A stretch of 64,000 bases of DNA from Lysobacter sp. M2-1 (lineage in GTDB: Bacteria > Pseudomonadota > Gammaproteobacteria > Xanthomonadales > Xanthomonadaceae): positions 372,001 to 436,000 of the forward strand of contig NZ_JAKPBU010000001.1 in assembly GCF_022662495.1 (NCBI RefSeq), written 5' to 3'. Shown in pieces: positions 23,671-33,248 of this stretch. The translations under genes and the position numbers were made by a program. Each line of letters starts with the position of its first letter. Within the stretch, counting starts at the first letter, position 1. A model generated the notes under the pieces. The model was given only the letters and a program-made list of their open reading frames with translations, had not been told where the DNA came from and did not search any database.

Positions 23671-24228
23671 CGCTTGCTCCACTTCAGTTCAGAAGGCACG
23701 CACTGCGACCAGAGAGTTCCATGGATCCGCGGGCGGCAGCAGAGTGTGGCCGCCCGTCCCGGCGACAGTGCATCCGCCGGAAGGCGGCAACCTGCCCGAT
23801 TCTGCAGGCCACATGCGTACGCCACCAATACCTGAAACTTCATTGCTGGGACACGAATCGATATAGGAACGCGGCGACCACCCTCGTCGCTGTCGCCGCC
23901 GGCGGGTTACGAGCAAATCCATCGGCTGGATGAGGCATACATCCATATCCGAATGGATATCGACCGCGACGATATTGTTATTTTTGAAGCATCGACATGC
24001 CTTGTAGCATCACCCCGTCAAGCATCGCGGCGCGATCGGCGGCTCCGCTGCCCCGCTTCCTTTTCCGAGGGATCACAGCGTCATCCATGACTGCACCCGA
24101 GCGCCGCTTCGACGCAGCCGGACGCAATTCAAAGCCATGCAGGGTTTTGGATGGAGCCTTGGTGTTCCGCATGGCGTGTTCGAGGCGCCAGGTCATCGGC
24201 CTTTGCAACATCTGACGGGAGAGCCGCC
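23671..24228. promoter_or_regulatory. Divergent promoter region between GH9 and GH2
   Basis: A 558-base gap without a credible gene separates the GH9 operon from GH2. It includes a locally AT-rich stretch near 23930-24000 (AGCATCGACATGCC nearby) and the palindrome listed separately at 23945. It should carry promoters for both directions. Confidence 0.6.
23945..23960. promoter_or_regulatory. Palindrome ATATCC-GAAT-GGATAT
   Basis: A perfect 6-base inverted repeat with a four-base spacer in the GH9/GH2 promoter region. A close relative (CATATCCGATTGGAATATC) lies at 31391 in the other divergent promoter of this catabolic block. A shared operator is an inference. Confidence 0.45.
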
Positions 24229-26673
24229 ATGAAAACGATTCCGGCCACGAAACGACGCTTCGCGGCCGCGCTGCTCATGGCGCTCGCCGCATCGCCTGCC
24301 TGGGCGGAAGTCCGCAGCCTGTCGCAGGACTGGCGCTTCCACGCCGGGCACGCCGCAGGTGCGGAGCGGGCCGCGTTCGATGACAGTTCCTGGCATCGGG
24401 TGGTGGTGCCGCACGATTTCTCGATCACGGACAAACCCGACGGCAGGCCACCGTTCGACCGGGATGCCATCGCCGGCCAGGATTCGGGCTATCTGCCGGG
24501 CGGCATCGGCTGGTACCGCCGGCACCTGGTGCTCACGCCGGGCGAGGCCGCCCGCGTCGTCCGGCTGAATTTCGAAGCCGTGTACATGGACGCCGACATC
24601 TGGGTGAACGGCGAACACCTGAAGAAGCACCGCTACGGTTACACCGCGTTCTCGGTCGATCTGACCGGCAGGATTCGTGCAGGCAACAACACCATCGTCG
24701 TGCGCGTCGACCATGCCGACCCGTCTTCGCGCTGGTATGCCGGCTCGGGACTCATCCGGCCGGTCGCCCTGGAGCTGCTCGATCCGGTCCACATCGAGCC
24801 CGAGAGCGTCTTCGTCTCCACCCCGGTGGCGAGCGAAGAGCGGGGCGTGGTCTCGGTGCGCGCCGCCATCGCGAACCGATCGGACAAGGCGCAGTCCGCC
24901 GAATGGGTGACCCGGGTGGTTGCGGCCAGCGGCGAGACGGTCGCAGAAGGCCGGCAGGCGCATACGGTGCCCGCCGGTGCGCGCGCGGAACAGTCGCAGG
25001 AACTCGCCGTGGCCCGGCCGCGCCTGTGGTCTCCGGATTCCCCCGATCTCTACACGCTGGTGCAGCAGATCCGCATCGACGGCGCGACCGTCGACGAGCG
25101 GCGCACCCGCTTCGGCATCCGCACGGTCTCCCTGGACGCCGCCAACGGCCTGCGCATCAACGGCCGGCCGGTGCTGCTGCGCGGCGGCAACATCCACCAC
25201 GACAATTACATGATCGGCGCCGCGGGCGCGCCCGACGCGGACGCACGCAAGGTCGCGCTGATGAAGGCCGCCGGCTATAACGCCATCCGCAGCGCGCACA
25301 ACCCGGCCAGCCAGGCCACGCTGGATGCGGCTGACGAGTTGGGCATGCTGGTCATCGACGAAGCCTTCGATGCGTGGAACAAGAGCAAGCGCGACAAGGA
25401 TTACGCGCGCTACTTCAAGACCGACTGGGCACAGGCCATCGACAGCATGGTCGTCAGCGGCCGCAACCATCCCAGCGTGCTGTTCTGGAGCATCGGCAAC
25501 GAGATCCCCGAAGACGGCACGCCCGAGGGCGTCGAAACCGGCCGCAGGCTCGCCGAGCGCGTGCGCAGGCTCGATCCGACGCGGCCGGTCACCCAGGGCA
25601 TCAACGCCGATCCGCCCAGGAGCACGCAACAGGCCGCGGTACTGGACGTGGTCGGCTACAACTATCACGCCCACATCTTCGCCGAGGAGCACGAGCGGCT
25701 TCCCGAGCTGACCATGTACACCTCCGAATCCCTGCCGCAAGACCTGTTTGCCTACTGGCGCGCCGTCGAAACCAAGCCGTGGGTGATCGGCGACTTTGTC
25801 TGGACTGCGGTGGACTATCTGGGCGAATCGGGTATCGGCTGGATGGGTTACAGCCAGGATTGGCAGAAGCTCGGCCCCTACCCCTGGCACCTGGCGTACT
25901 GCGGCGAGATCGATGCGACCGGGCGCATGCGCCCGGCGGCCTACTACCGCCAGGTCGTCTGGAAGACCGGCACCACTCCGATCTCCGCGTTCGTCCGCCA
26001 GCCCAAGGGCACAGAGGATCTGCCCGACCGCCACCTGTATCCGATCACGCCGCCGCATCTCGACTGGTCGCTGGACGACGTGCATCCCAGCTGGACCTGG
26101 CCGGGACAGGAAGGCCGGCGCCAGGAAGTGGTGGTGTATTCCGAATTGCCGGAAGTGGAACTGTTCCTCAACGCAAAGAGCCTGGGCCGCAAGCCGGTCG
26201 GCGTGGACAGCGAATACAAGGCCAGCTACCAGGTGCCCTACGCACCCGGACGCCTGCTCGCCGTGGGCTATCGCGACGGGCGCGAGGCCGCGCGCTGGGA
26301 ACTGCGCACCGCGGGCGCGCCGGCCGTTGCCGATGTGTCGGTGGACCGCTCGCAGCTCAGCGCCAATGGCGAGGACCTGGCCTACATCGCCGTGGAACTG
26401 CACGACGCCGACGGCACCCCCATCTATGCCCGCAACGACGATCGACAGGTCCGCGTACGCGTGAGCGGCGCGGGCGCCCTGGCCGGCATCGGCAACGGCA
26501 ATCCCATCGACGTGTCCAGCTTCCAGTCCGGCGAACGCAAGACCTTCCACGGGCGTGTGGTCGCCGTGGTCCGCGCCGGCACCCAGGCCGGCCCCATCGT
26601 GATCGACATCGAGACCGAAGGCCTGCCTTCCCGCCAGCTGCGGCTGAACGCGGTCGCGCCGCGGCCCCACTGA
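24229..26673 (+). CDS. GH2 beta-galactosidase-like enzyme with C-terminal DUF4982-type region
   Basis: Exported glycoside hydrolase of 814 residues. Signal peptide ends near residue 26 (ASPAWA). It has a sugar-binding jelly roll (about 30-190), Ig-like domain (190-290), a TIM barrel with acid/base E425 in SIGNEIPE and nucleophile candidate E500 in YTSESLP, and C-terminal beta domains of the DUF4982/Ig type. Start ATG 24229 follows GGGAGAG. It is transcribed away from the GH9 operon and is likely co-regulated. Beta-galactosidase or a related exo-activity is expected. Confidence 0.88.
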   Translation: MKTIPATKRRFAAALLMALAASPAWAEVRSLSQDWRFHAGHAAGAERAAFDDSSWHRVVVPHDFSITDKPDGRPPFDRDAIAGQDSGYLPGGIGWYRRHLVLTPGEAARVVRLNFEAVYMDADIWVNGEHLKKHRYGYTAFSVDLTGRIRAGNNTIVVRVDHADPSSRWYAGSGLIRPVALELLDPVHIEPESVFVSTPVASEERGVVSVRAAIANRSDKAQSAEWVTRVVAASGETVAEGRQAHTVPAGARAEQSQELAVARPRLWSPDSPDLYTLVQQIRIDGATVDERRTRFGIRTVSLDAANGLRINGRPVLLRGGNIHHDNYMIGAAGAPDADARKVALMKAAGYNAIRSAHNPASQATLDAADELGMLVIDEAFDAWNKSKRDKDYARYFKTDWAQAIDSMVVSGRNHPSVLFWSIGNEIPEDGTPEGVETGRRLAERVRRLDPTRPVTQGINADPPRSTQQAAVLDVVGYNYHAHIFAEEHERLPELTMYTSESLPQDLFAYWRAVETKPWVIGDFVWTAVDYLGESGIGWMGYSQDWQKLGPYPWHLAYCGEIDATGRMRPAAYYRQVVWKTGTTPISAFVRQPKGTEDLPDRHLYPITPPHLDWSLDDVHPSWTWPGQEGRRQEVVVYSELPEVELFLNAKSLGRKPVGVDSEYKASYQVPYAPGRLLAVGYRDGREAARWELRTAGAPAVADVSVDRSQLSANGEDLAYIAVELHDADGTPIYARNDDRQVRVRVSGAGALAGIGNGNPIDVSSFQSGERKTFHGRVVAVVRAGTQAGPIVIDIETEGLPSRQLRLNAVAPRPH

Positions 26674-26739
26674 ACGGATCGATTCCCGGCCGCGTTATCG
26701 CGCGTGCCCGCGCTGTTTCAAACCTCTACCTGGTGATAT

Positions 26740-26853
26740 TCAGCGGGGAATACGGGCGACGACCTTGATCTCGAAGTCGAACCCCGCGAGCCAGTTGGCG
26801 CCGATCGCCGTCCAATTCGGATAAGGCGCTTCGGGAAAGACTTCGCTTTTAGA
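26740..26853 (-). pseudogene. RidA/YjgF-family remnant (C-terminal 37 codons)
   Basis: The minus strand encodes VFPEAPYPNWTAIGANWLAG and then FDFEIKVVARIPR before a TGA stop, which resembles the C-terminal strand and catalytic-loop end of RidA enamine deaminases. Nothing upstream continues the family, so only the tail remains between GH2 and the Gfo/Idh gene. Confidence 0.5.
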
Positions 26854-26894
26854 GGATGCCATCGATGCGCAGCAGCGCTGTTGCGGCTCCGCTG

Positions 26895-28052
26895 CTACGA
26901 GGCGACGGGCACCCAGGCCGCGCCTTGTCGCGCGCTGGCCACCGCAGCTTCGATGAAAGCCATGCCGGCGACGCCGTCGTCGATGCCGGGGAAATCGGGA
27001 TAGTCCGGCGGCGGTTCGCCGGCAACTTCCGCGGCGATCGCGCGGAACGCTTCGCGATACAAATTGGCGAAGGCTTCCAGGTAGCCTTCCGGATGCCCGG
27101 CCGGTATGCGCGTGGCGCCTTGTGCGGCCTCGCCGACATAGGCATTGCCGCGGCGCAGGATTTCGCGCGGGCGGTCCGGGTATTTGACGATCAGTTCGTT
27201 GGGATGCTCCTGGTGCCATTCGAGCGAAGCTTCGCTGCCGTACACGCGCAGGATCAGGTTGTTTTCTTCGCCCACCGCGATCTGCGAGCTGTGCAGCACG
27301 CCGCGCGCGCCGCCTTCGAAGCGCAGCAGCAGGTTGCCGTCATCCTCCAGGCGGCGGCCGGGCACGAAGGTGGTGAGTTCGGCGCACAGTTCGGTGATGC
27401 GCAGGCCGGTGACGTAGCGCGCGAGGTTCTCCGCGTGCACGCCGATGTCGCCCAGGCATCCGGCCGCGCCGCTGCGCGCAGGATCGGTGCGCCATGAGGC
27501 CTGCTTGTGGCCGCTGCTTTCGATGTCGCGCGCCAGCCAGCCTTGCGAATACTCCACCACCACCTTGCGCAGCGTGCCGAGCGCGCCACCCCGCACCAGC
27601 GCGCGCGCCTGCTTTACCATCGCATTGCCGGTGTAGTTGTGGGTCAGCACGAACACCTTGCCGGTGCGCGCGACCGTCTCCCGCAAGGCGCGCGCCTCGG
27701 CCAGCGTCAGCGTGACCGGCTTGTCGCAGACGACATTGAAGCCGTGCTCCAGGAACAGCGTCGCGGCCGGGAAATGCTGGTCGTTCGGGGTGACGATGAC
27801 GACGAAATCCAGCCGCTCGCTTGATGGAAGCGCCGCTTCGGCCACCGCCATGTCCTGATAGCTGCCATACGCACGTTCGGCGGCGACGAACAAATCGGCC
27901 GCCGAATCGCGCGAGCGCTGTGGATCGGACGAGAACGCGCCGGCGACGAGTTCGGCCTGCCCGTCCAGTTGCGCGGCGATGCGGTGCACGGCGCCGATGA
28001 ACGCGCCACGGCCACCACCGATCATGCCGTAGCGCAGCTTGCGTCCGATCAC
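26895..28052 (-). CDS. Gfo/Idh/MocA-family oxidoreductase
   Basis: NAD(P)-dependent sugar oxidoreductase of 385 residues. The Rossmann motif is [15 protein letters not shown], followed by the family signature [12 protein letters not shown] with the catalytic-type lysine, and [19 protein letters not shown] in the second domain. GTG 28052 overlaps the stop of the upstream isomerase gene (GTGA), so they are coupled. Within this operon it may reduce or oxidise 3-keto-sugars; related proteins act on C3 of glycosides in known pathways. Confidence 0.9.
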   Translation of the reverse strand: MIGRKLRYGMIGGGRGAFIGAVHRIAAQLDGQAELVAGAFSSDPQRSRDSAADLFVAAERAYGSYQDMAVAEAALPSSERLDFVVIVTPNDQHFPAATLFLEHGFNVVCDKPVTLTLAEARALRETVARTGKVFVLTHNYTGNAMVKQARALVRGGALGTLRKVVVEYSQGWLARDIESSGHKQASWRTDPARSGAAGCLGDIGVHAENLARYVTGLRITELCAELTTFVPGRRLEDDGNLLLRFEGGARGVLHSSQIAVGEENNLILRVYGSEASLEWHQEHPNELIVKYPDRPREILRRGNAYVGEAAQGATRIPAGHPEGYLEAFANLYREAFRAIAAEVAGEPPPDYPDFPGIDDGVAGMAFIEAAVASARQGAAWVPVAS

Positions 28053-29101
28053 GAAGCCATCCCTCCGCGCCCACGCTCGAAAGCCGCATCGAACGCCACT
28101 GCACTCGGTGGGAAATCGAGCTGGCGCACGTACGCCGCCGCCTCCGCCGCGCCATGCACGCGATCCATGCGCGCGTCCTCCCATTCCACCGACAGCGGGC
28201 CGCGATAGCCGATGTCGTTCAACGCCACGATGATGTCCTGGAAGCGCACATCGCCACGCCCGACCGAGCGGAAGTCCCAGTTGCGGCGTGCGTCGCCGAA
28301 GTCGGTATGGCCGCCGAACACGCCCACGCTGCCATCGCCGCGTCCCCACCAGACGTCTTTCATATGCACGTGGTAGATGCGCTCGCCGAAGGTGCGCAGG
28401 AACCGGATGTAGTCCACGCCCTGGTAGGCGAAGTGCGAGGGATCGAAGTTGAAGCCGAAACGCGGGTGGTGGTCGACCGCTTCCAGAGCGCGCTGCGCGC
28501 TGGCGATGTCGAACGCGATCTCGGTGGGATGCACTTCCAGCGCGAAGTTCACATCGACCGCATCGAAGGCATCGAGAATCGGCCGCCAACGCCGCGCGAA
28601 ATCATCGAAGCCTTTCTGCAAATAGTCCTGCGAGGTCGGCGGGAAGGCATAGACCGCGTGCCAGATCGACGAGCCGGTGAAGCCGGTGACCACGGCCGGA
28701 AAATCGATCGCCGCAGCACCCGGCCGCGCATCGAAGAATGCGCGCGCGGCTTTGGCCGTGTCGATCATTCGTTTTGCGGCGCGCTGGCGCACGCCTTCCG
28801 GATCGCCGTCGCCCCAGACCCCCGGCGGCAGGATCGCGCGGTGGCGCTCGTCGATCAGGTCGCACACCGCCTGCCCGACCAGATGATTGGCGATCGCATG
28901 ACAGACCAGCCCCTGCGACTGCAGCACGCTCCAACGCTCGTGCACGTAATCCGGTGATGACAGCGCGCGTTCGACGTCGAAGTGATCGCCCCAGCACGCC
29001 AGCTCCAGGCCGTCGTAGCCCATGGCCTTGGCTTGCGCTGCAAGTTCGTCGAGCGACAGGTCGGCCCATTGTCCGGTGAACAGCGTGACGGGACGTGGCA
29101 T
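28049..29101 (-). CDS. Sugar phosphate isomerase/epimerase-family TIM barrel protein
   Basis: Xylose-isomerase-like TIM barrel protein of 350 residues (AP endonuclease 2 superfamily). Metal-ligand positions are visible in [35 protein letters not shown] and [12 protein letters not shown]. Such proteins isomerise or epimerise keto-sugars and are often coupled to Gfo/Idh partners, as here. It lies 133 bases after the MFS gene and is coupled to the oxidoreductase downstream. Confidence 0.88.
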   Translation of the reverse strand: MPRPVTLFTGQWADLSLDELAAQAKAMGYDGLELACWGDHFDVERALSSPDYVHERWSVLQSQGLVCHAIANHLVGQAVCDLIDERHRAILPPGVWGDGDPEGVRQRAAKRMIDTAKAARAFFDARPGAAAIDFPAVVTGFTGSSIWHAVYAFPPTSQDYLQKGFDDFARRWRPILDAFDAVDVNFALEVHPTEIAFDIASAQRALEAVDHHPRFGFNFDPSHFAYQGVDYIRFLRTFGERIYHVHMKDVWWGRGDGSVGVFGGHTDFGDARRNWDFRSVGRGDVRFQDIIVALNDIGYRGPLSVEWEDARMDRVHGAAEAAAYVRQLDFPPSAVAFDAAFERGRGGMAS

Positions 29102-29234
29102 TGCGGACTCCTGTTATTGGTGCGGCAATTTGATGGTTTCACACAGGGGGATGGGAATGGGGAATGGGAACGAAAGATGCACCGTTCCCTATTCTCGCTC
29201 TCTCACTCCGCTCTTCCATTCCCGCTCCTTCTGC

Positions 29235-30419
29235 TCATGCACCGACGCGTTCGATGCGATAGCCGCCGCGCGCGCGGTCGACCAGATGGACGATGCCGAA
29301 GATCAATGCGATCGCGACCGGTAGCACCGCCCATACCGGCAACACATTCGCGGCGCCGTAGGTGTTGTTGATCCAGCCCATGACCGGGCCTGCGATCGCG
29401 GTCGAGAACGCGCCGGCGGCGCCGATCACCGCCAGCGCGAGCGCGCCCCCGCGCGGGAAGCGCTCGGAAGTCAGCCCGAGCATCGTCGGCCACCAGAATG
29501 CGGTGCCGATCGCGAGCAATGCCGCGGCGGCGAACGCCACCGGCGGCGTATCGGCGCGACCGAACAGCCACAGCCCTAGCGCCGCGATCGGTGCGGTCAC
29601 CGCGATCAGCGTTACCGGCGAAAGTCTGTGCGCCAGGCCACCGCCGAACTGCCGCAGCGCGTACATGATGCCGTTGATCCACACCAGCAGCAGCACGCCG
29701 GCCTGCAGCGTGCTGTGCATGACCTCGTTGAAGATGTTGCTGACCCATTGCCCCGGGCCGAGTTCGGTGGCCGCGGTCAGCCACATGCAGACGAACACCA
29801 CCAGGAACAGCGGGCGCTTGAGTTCGCCATACATCGCACCGGTCGACACGCCGGCCGCCTTGCGTTCGGTGTCCGGGAAACTTTGGGCGAAGAACATCAC
29901 AGCGTAAATCGCCGCGGGCACCAGCATCAGCAGCATCTTGGCCTGCCAGCCGAGGCCGAGCTGGGTGAAGGCGAAGGCGAGCACGCCGCCGACCACGATG
30001 CCGCCCGGGAACCAGGCGTGCAGTTTGACCAACCGCGCGGTCTTGTCGTTCCGGTACAGCGTGGCGATGAGTGGATTGATGCCGGCCTCGACGAAGCCGT
30101 TGGCGATACCGATGACCACGGTGGCCGCGAACAGCATGGTGAAATCGGTGGCGAACACGGTGAGCAAGACGCCTGCGATATGTCCCACTGCCGCCAGTTT
30201 CAGCAGCCGTCCCATTCCCAGCAGATCGCACAGGGTGCCGCCGAACAGGATCGACAGTCCGAAACCCCAGAACGCGGCGCCGCTGATCCAGCCCAACTGG
30301 ATCTTGTCGAGCCCGAATTCGAGTTCCAACTCGCCCATGATGTCGCCGCGGATGGCGAAGGACATCGCGGTGGCCAACAGGGCGATGCAACTGGCGACGA
30401 ACAGGCGCTGCGGATTCAT
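29235..30419 (-). CDS. MFS sugar transporter (FucP/NarK-like length)
   Basis: Inner-membrane carrier of 394 residues with 12 predicted helices. It lacks a long soluble region and resembles sugar permeases of the major facilitator superfamily (IANGFVEAGINPLIATLYRN in helix 4-5). Placed between the DUF1080 protein and the TIM-barrel isomerase on the same strand, it probably imports the product of periplasmic oxidation and cleavage. Confidence 0.85.
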   Translation of the reverse strand: MNPQRLFVASCIALLATAMSFAIRGDIMGELELEFGLDKIQLGWISGAAFWGFGLSILFGGTLCDLLGMGRLLKLAAVGHIAGVLLTVFATDFTMLFAATVVIGIANGFVEAGINPLIATLYRNDKTARLVKLHAWFPGGIVVGGVLAFAFTQLGLGWQAKMLLMLVPAAIYAVMFFAQSFPDTERKAAGVSTGAMYGELKRPLFLVVFVCMWLTAATELGPGQWVSNIFNEVMHSTLQAGVLLLVWINGIMYALRQFGGGLAHRLSPVTLIAVTAPIAALGLWLFGRADTPPVAFAAAALLAIGTAFWWPTMLGLTSERFPRGGALALAVIGAAGAFSTAIAGPVMGWINNTYGAANVLPVWAVLPVAIALIFGIVHLVDRARGGYRIERVGA

Positions 30420-30448
30420 GTCGTTTCTCGCGGATGGGGACGAATACC

Positions 30449-30474
30449 GTCATCCCCGCCTTCGCGGGGACGAC
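30449..30474. repeat. Dispersed hairpin GTCATCCCCGC...GCGGGGACGAC
   Basis: Stem-loop of a type scattered through many proteobacterial genomes, located between the MFS gene and DUF1080. No T tract; may attenuate transcription or protect mRNA ends. Confidence 0.5.
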
Positions 30475-30498
30475 GGGCAAAGGCAGGGCATTCCAATT

Positions 30499-31296
30499 TC
30501 ATGGCGACACCGGCCGCGCGATGTCGCGGATCCAGATGTTGCGAAACGCCACCGGATCGCCGTGATCCTGCAGCTGCAACGGCAGCTTTGCGGTGTGCTT
30601 CTCGTATTTTGGCTGGCCCTGGTAGACCGTCGATCCGCGCAAGGCCACGTCGTGCTGCACCAGCACGCCGTTGTGGAACACCGTCATGCGCGCCGGCGCC
30701 AGCACGCGGCCATCGGCGGCGAAGCGCGGCGCGAGGAACAGCACGTCGTAGCTTTGCCACTCGCCCGGCGGCCGGCTGGCGTTGACCAGCGGCGGGTACT
30801 GCTTGTACACGGAGGCCGCCTGGCCGTTGACGTAAGTCTTGTTGCGATACGAATCCAGCACCTGCAGCTCGTAGCGCTCCATCAGGAACACGCCGCTGTT
30901 GCTGGCACCCTGCCCTTCGCCCTTTGGCTTTGTCTGCGTGCGGAATTCCAGATGCAGTTGCACGTCGCCGAACGCCTCGCGCGTGCGGATGTCGCCGCTG
31001 CCCGGTGTCACCACCAGCGCGCCGTCGACCACTTTCCAGCCGATCGGGCCGCCGCCCTTGGCGTTTTCCCATGCGCCGGTATCGGTCCCCGCGAACAGCA
31101 CCTTCGCATCGCTCGGCACGCCGCCGGCTGGTGCATCGACCTTCGGCGGCACCGGCTGCCACACCTCGGTCAGCGATGGTGACGGCAGCGCAGGGTCCTG
31201 GCCGGACGCGGTCGACAGCACGCATGCGAACACCACTGCGAAGCAAGCCTTGCTCGCCAGTCGCCACCGCTTGTTTGTCGAAGATTTCAGAACCAT
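30499..31296 (-). CDS. DUF1080 protein (3-keto-disaccharide hydrolase family), exported
   Basis: Protein of 265 residues with a signal peptide (ASKACFAVVFACVLSTASG). The concanavalin-like fold of PF06439 is indicated by LFAGTDTGAWEN, WKVVDGALVVTPGSGDIRT, FGDVQLHLEFRT, SNSGVFLMERYELQVLDS and a final AFRNIWIRDI. Recent work assigns cleavage of 3-keto-glycosides to this family. The first gene of the minus-strand sugar operon, facing the GMC oxidoreductase genes that could supply 3-keto substrates. Start ATG 31296 follows GGGG/CCGGG-type purine-rich sequence. Confidence 0.85.
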   Translation of the reverse strand: MVLKSSTNKRWRLASKACFAVVFACVLSTASGQDPALPSPSLTEVWQPVPPKVDAPAGGVPSDAKVLFAGTDTGAWENAKGGGPIGWKVVDGALVVTPGSGDIRTREAFGDVQLHLEFRTQTKPKGEGQGASNSGVFLMERYELQVLDSYRNKTYVNGQAASVYKQYPPLVNASRPPGEWQSYDVLFLAPRFAADGRVLAPARMTVFHNGVLVQHDVALRGSTVYQGQPKYEKHTAKLPLQLQDHGDPVAFRNIWIRDIARPVSP

Positions 31297-31390
31297 CCCG
31301 GTACCCCTTGCGCAGATGCGACGAGCGCAAGCGAGCCACGTTGGAGAAATGCACATCGGGTCAACATGGTATTCCCTAGCTGCTTCGAGA

Positions 31391-31409
31391 CATATCCGAT
31401 TGGAATATC
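31391..31409. promoter_or_regulatory. Palindrome-like CATATCCGATTGGAATATC
   Basis: Imperfect inverted repeat in the 257-base gap between DUF1080 and the GMC gene. It resembles the perfect palindrome at 23945-23960 (shared CATATCCGA and TGGA). Candidate operator for a regulator of both sugar blocks. Confidence 0.4.
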
Positions 31410-31553
31410 TGTTTTGGAATCAGGTGCAACGATGTTGCATTGCGACAACGCATTCGCGTCGCCAACGTTTTCAGGTTTACATGATCGGATCGTTGCGATG
31501 TTACCGGCTTTTCGCGGTAGAGTTCCGTCGAACGAGCTCAGGGAAGCACACGC

Positions 31554-33248
31554 ATGTCGATCGGCAACAATTCCTTTGACGCAATCGTGGTCGGCACCGG
31601 CGTCAGCGGTGGCTGGGCCGCGAAAGAACTGACCGAGAAGGGATTGAAAACCCTCGTGCTCGATCGCGGGCGCATGGTCAAGCATGGCGACTACCCCACC
31701 GCGCACGATCAGCTCTGGGAGCTGCCCTATGCCGGCCGGGCCACGCAGACGGATCTCGAGCAGCAGGCGGTCGCGGCGCGCACCGGTTACGCAATCACGC
31801 AAGGCACCAAGCACTGGTTCGTCAACGACGTCGATCACCCGTACATCGAGAAGCAACCTTTCGCCTGGGTGCGCGGCTATCACGTCGGCGGCCGCTCGAT
31901 CATGTGGGGCAGGCAGTCTTACCGCTGGAGCCCGATGGACTTCGAGGCGAATGCGAAGGAAGGCATCGCCGTCGACTGGCCCATCCGCTACGAGGACATC
32001 GCGCCGTGGTACGACCACGTCGAGAGTTTCATCGGCGTCAGCGGTCAGGCGGAAGGTTACGAACAACTGCCGGACGGAAAATTCCTGCCGCCGATGGCGA
32101 TGAATTGCGTCGAGCAGGACCTCAAGCAGGCGCTCGCCGACAAGATGGGGCGGGCGATGACAATCGGCAGGACCGCGAACCTCACCGCGCCGCTCACGCA
32201 CAGTCACAGTCCCCAGCGCGGCACCTGCCAATATCGCAACCTGTGCAGCCGGGGTTGTCCGTTCGGTGCCTACTTCAGCAGCAACTCCAGCACGCTGCCC
32301 GCGGCGGAGAAGACCGGGAACATGACGCTGCGGCCCAATTCGATCGTCTACGAGCTCATCTATGACGAGAAGAAAGGCAGGGCCAGCGGCGTGCGCGTGC
32401 TCGATGCGGAAACCGGCGAGCAGATGGAGTTCCACGCCAAGGTGATCTTCCTGTGCGCGTCCACGTTCGGTTCCACGCACATCCTGATGAATTCCGTCTC
32501 CAGCAGGTTTCCCGACGGTTTCGGCAACGACAGCGGCGAGCTCGGCTGCAACATCATGGATCACCACCTCGGGGTCGGCGCCCATGCGATGGTCGATGGC
32601 TACGAGGACCGGTACTACAGCGGCAACCGGCCCAACGGCATCTACATTCCGCGCTTCGTCAATATCGGCAAGGACAAGCGCGACTACCTGCGCGGCTTCG
32701 GTTACCAGGGCAGCGCGTACCGGTCGGGATGGACCAGGCTGCTCAAGGACGACACGTTCGGCGCGGACCTGAAGGCCAAGGCCGCCGAGCCCGGGCCGTG
32801 GGGCATGGGGCTGGGCGGTTTCGGCGAAACCCTGCCGTATCACGACAATCGCGTCACGCTCGATCGCACGCGCAAGGACAAGCATGGCCTACCCGTGCTC
32901 GCCATCGATGCCGTGATGCGCGAGAACGAACTGAAGATGCGCAAGGACATGGCGGCCGAGGCGGCGACGATGCTGGAGGCCGCGGGATTCAAGGATGTCC
33001 GCAGCGGCGACGGCGGCGACGAGCTGGGGCTCGGTATCCACGAGATGGGCACCGCGCGCATGGGCCGCGACCCGGAAACGTCCGTGCTCAACGCCTGGAA
33101 CCAGGTGCATGCCTGCAAGAACGTGTATGTCACCGATGGCTCGTGCATGACATCGGCGGCCTGCCAGAACCCGTCGCTCACGTACATGGCGTTGACCGCT
33201 CGCGCCGCGGATCACGCTGTCCAGGAACTGAAACGGATGAACCTATGA
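31554..33248 (+). CDS. GMC-family FAD oxidoreductase (glucoside 3-dehydrogenase-like large subunit)
   Basis: FAD-dependent dehydrogenase of 564 residues. The N-terminal dinucleotide motif is VVGTGVSGGWAAKEL; a cysteine-containing segment CQYRNLCSRGCPFGAYFSSN and the C-terminal GIHEMGTARMG and VTDGSCMTSAACQNPSLTYM are those of the GMC branch that includes gluconate 2-dehydrogenase and glucoside 3-dehydrogenase. It has no signal of its own and would be exported with the next protein, which carries a Tat signal. The next start overlaps its stop (ATGA). A cytochrome subunit is not present in the window. Confidence 0.9.
   Translation: MSIGNNSFDAIVVGTGVSGGWAAKELTEKGLKTLVLDRGRMVKHGDYPTAHDQLWELPYAGRATQTDLEQQAVAARTGYAITQGTKHWFVNDVDHPYIEKQPFAWVRGYHVGGRSIMWGRQSYRWSPMDFEANAKEGIAVDWPIRYEDIAPWYDHVESFIGVSGQAEGYEQLPDGKFLPPMAMNCVEQDLKQALADKMGRAMTIGRTANLTAPLTHSHSPQRGTCQYRNLCSRGCPFGAYFSSNSSTLPAAEKTGNMTLRPNSIVYELIYDEKKGRASGVRVLDAETGEQMEFHAKVIFLCASTFGSTHILMNSVSSRFPDGFGNDSGELGCNIMDHHLGVGAHAMVDGYEDRYYSGNRPNGIYIPRFVNIGKDKRDYLRGFGYQGSAYRSGWTRLLKDDTFGADLKAKAAEPGPWGMGLGGFGETLPYHDNRVTLDRTRKDKHGLPVLAIDAVMRENELKMRKDMAAEAATMLEAAGFKDVRSGDGGDELGLGIHEMGTARMGRDPETSVLNAWNQVHACKNVYVTDGSCMTSAACQNPSLTYMALTARAADHAVQELKRMNL

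Noticed and set aside
29102-29234. Possible regulatory RNA between MFS and isomerase genes
   Set aside because: Only a run of GGGAATGGG-type words with partial inverted copies is seen; no known riboswitch core.
32453-33244. Open frame within the GMC gene leading into subunit 3
   Set aside because: The part before 33245 is a shadow frame of the GMC gene; the real start is the ATG overlapping the GMC stop.
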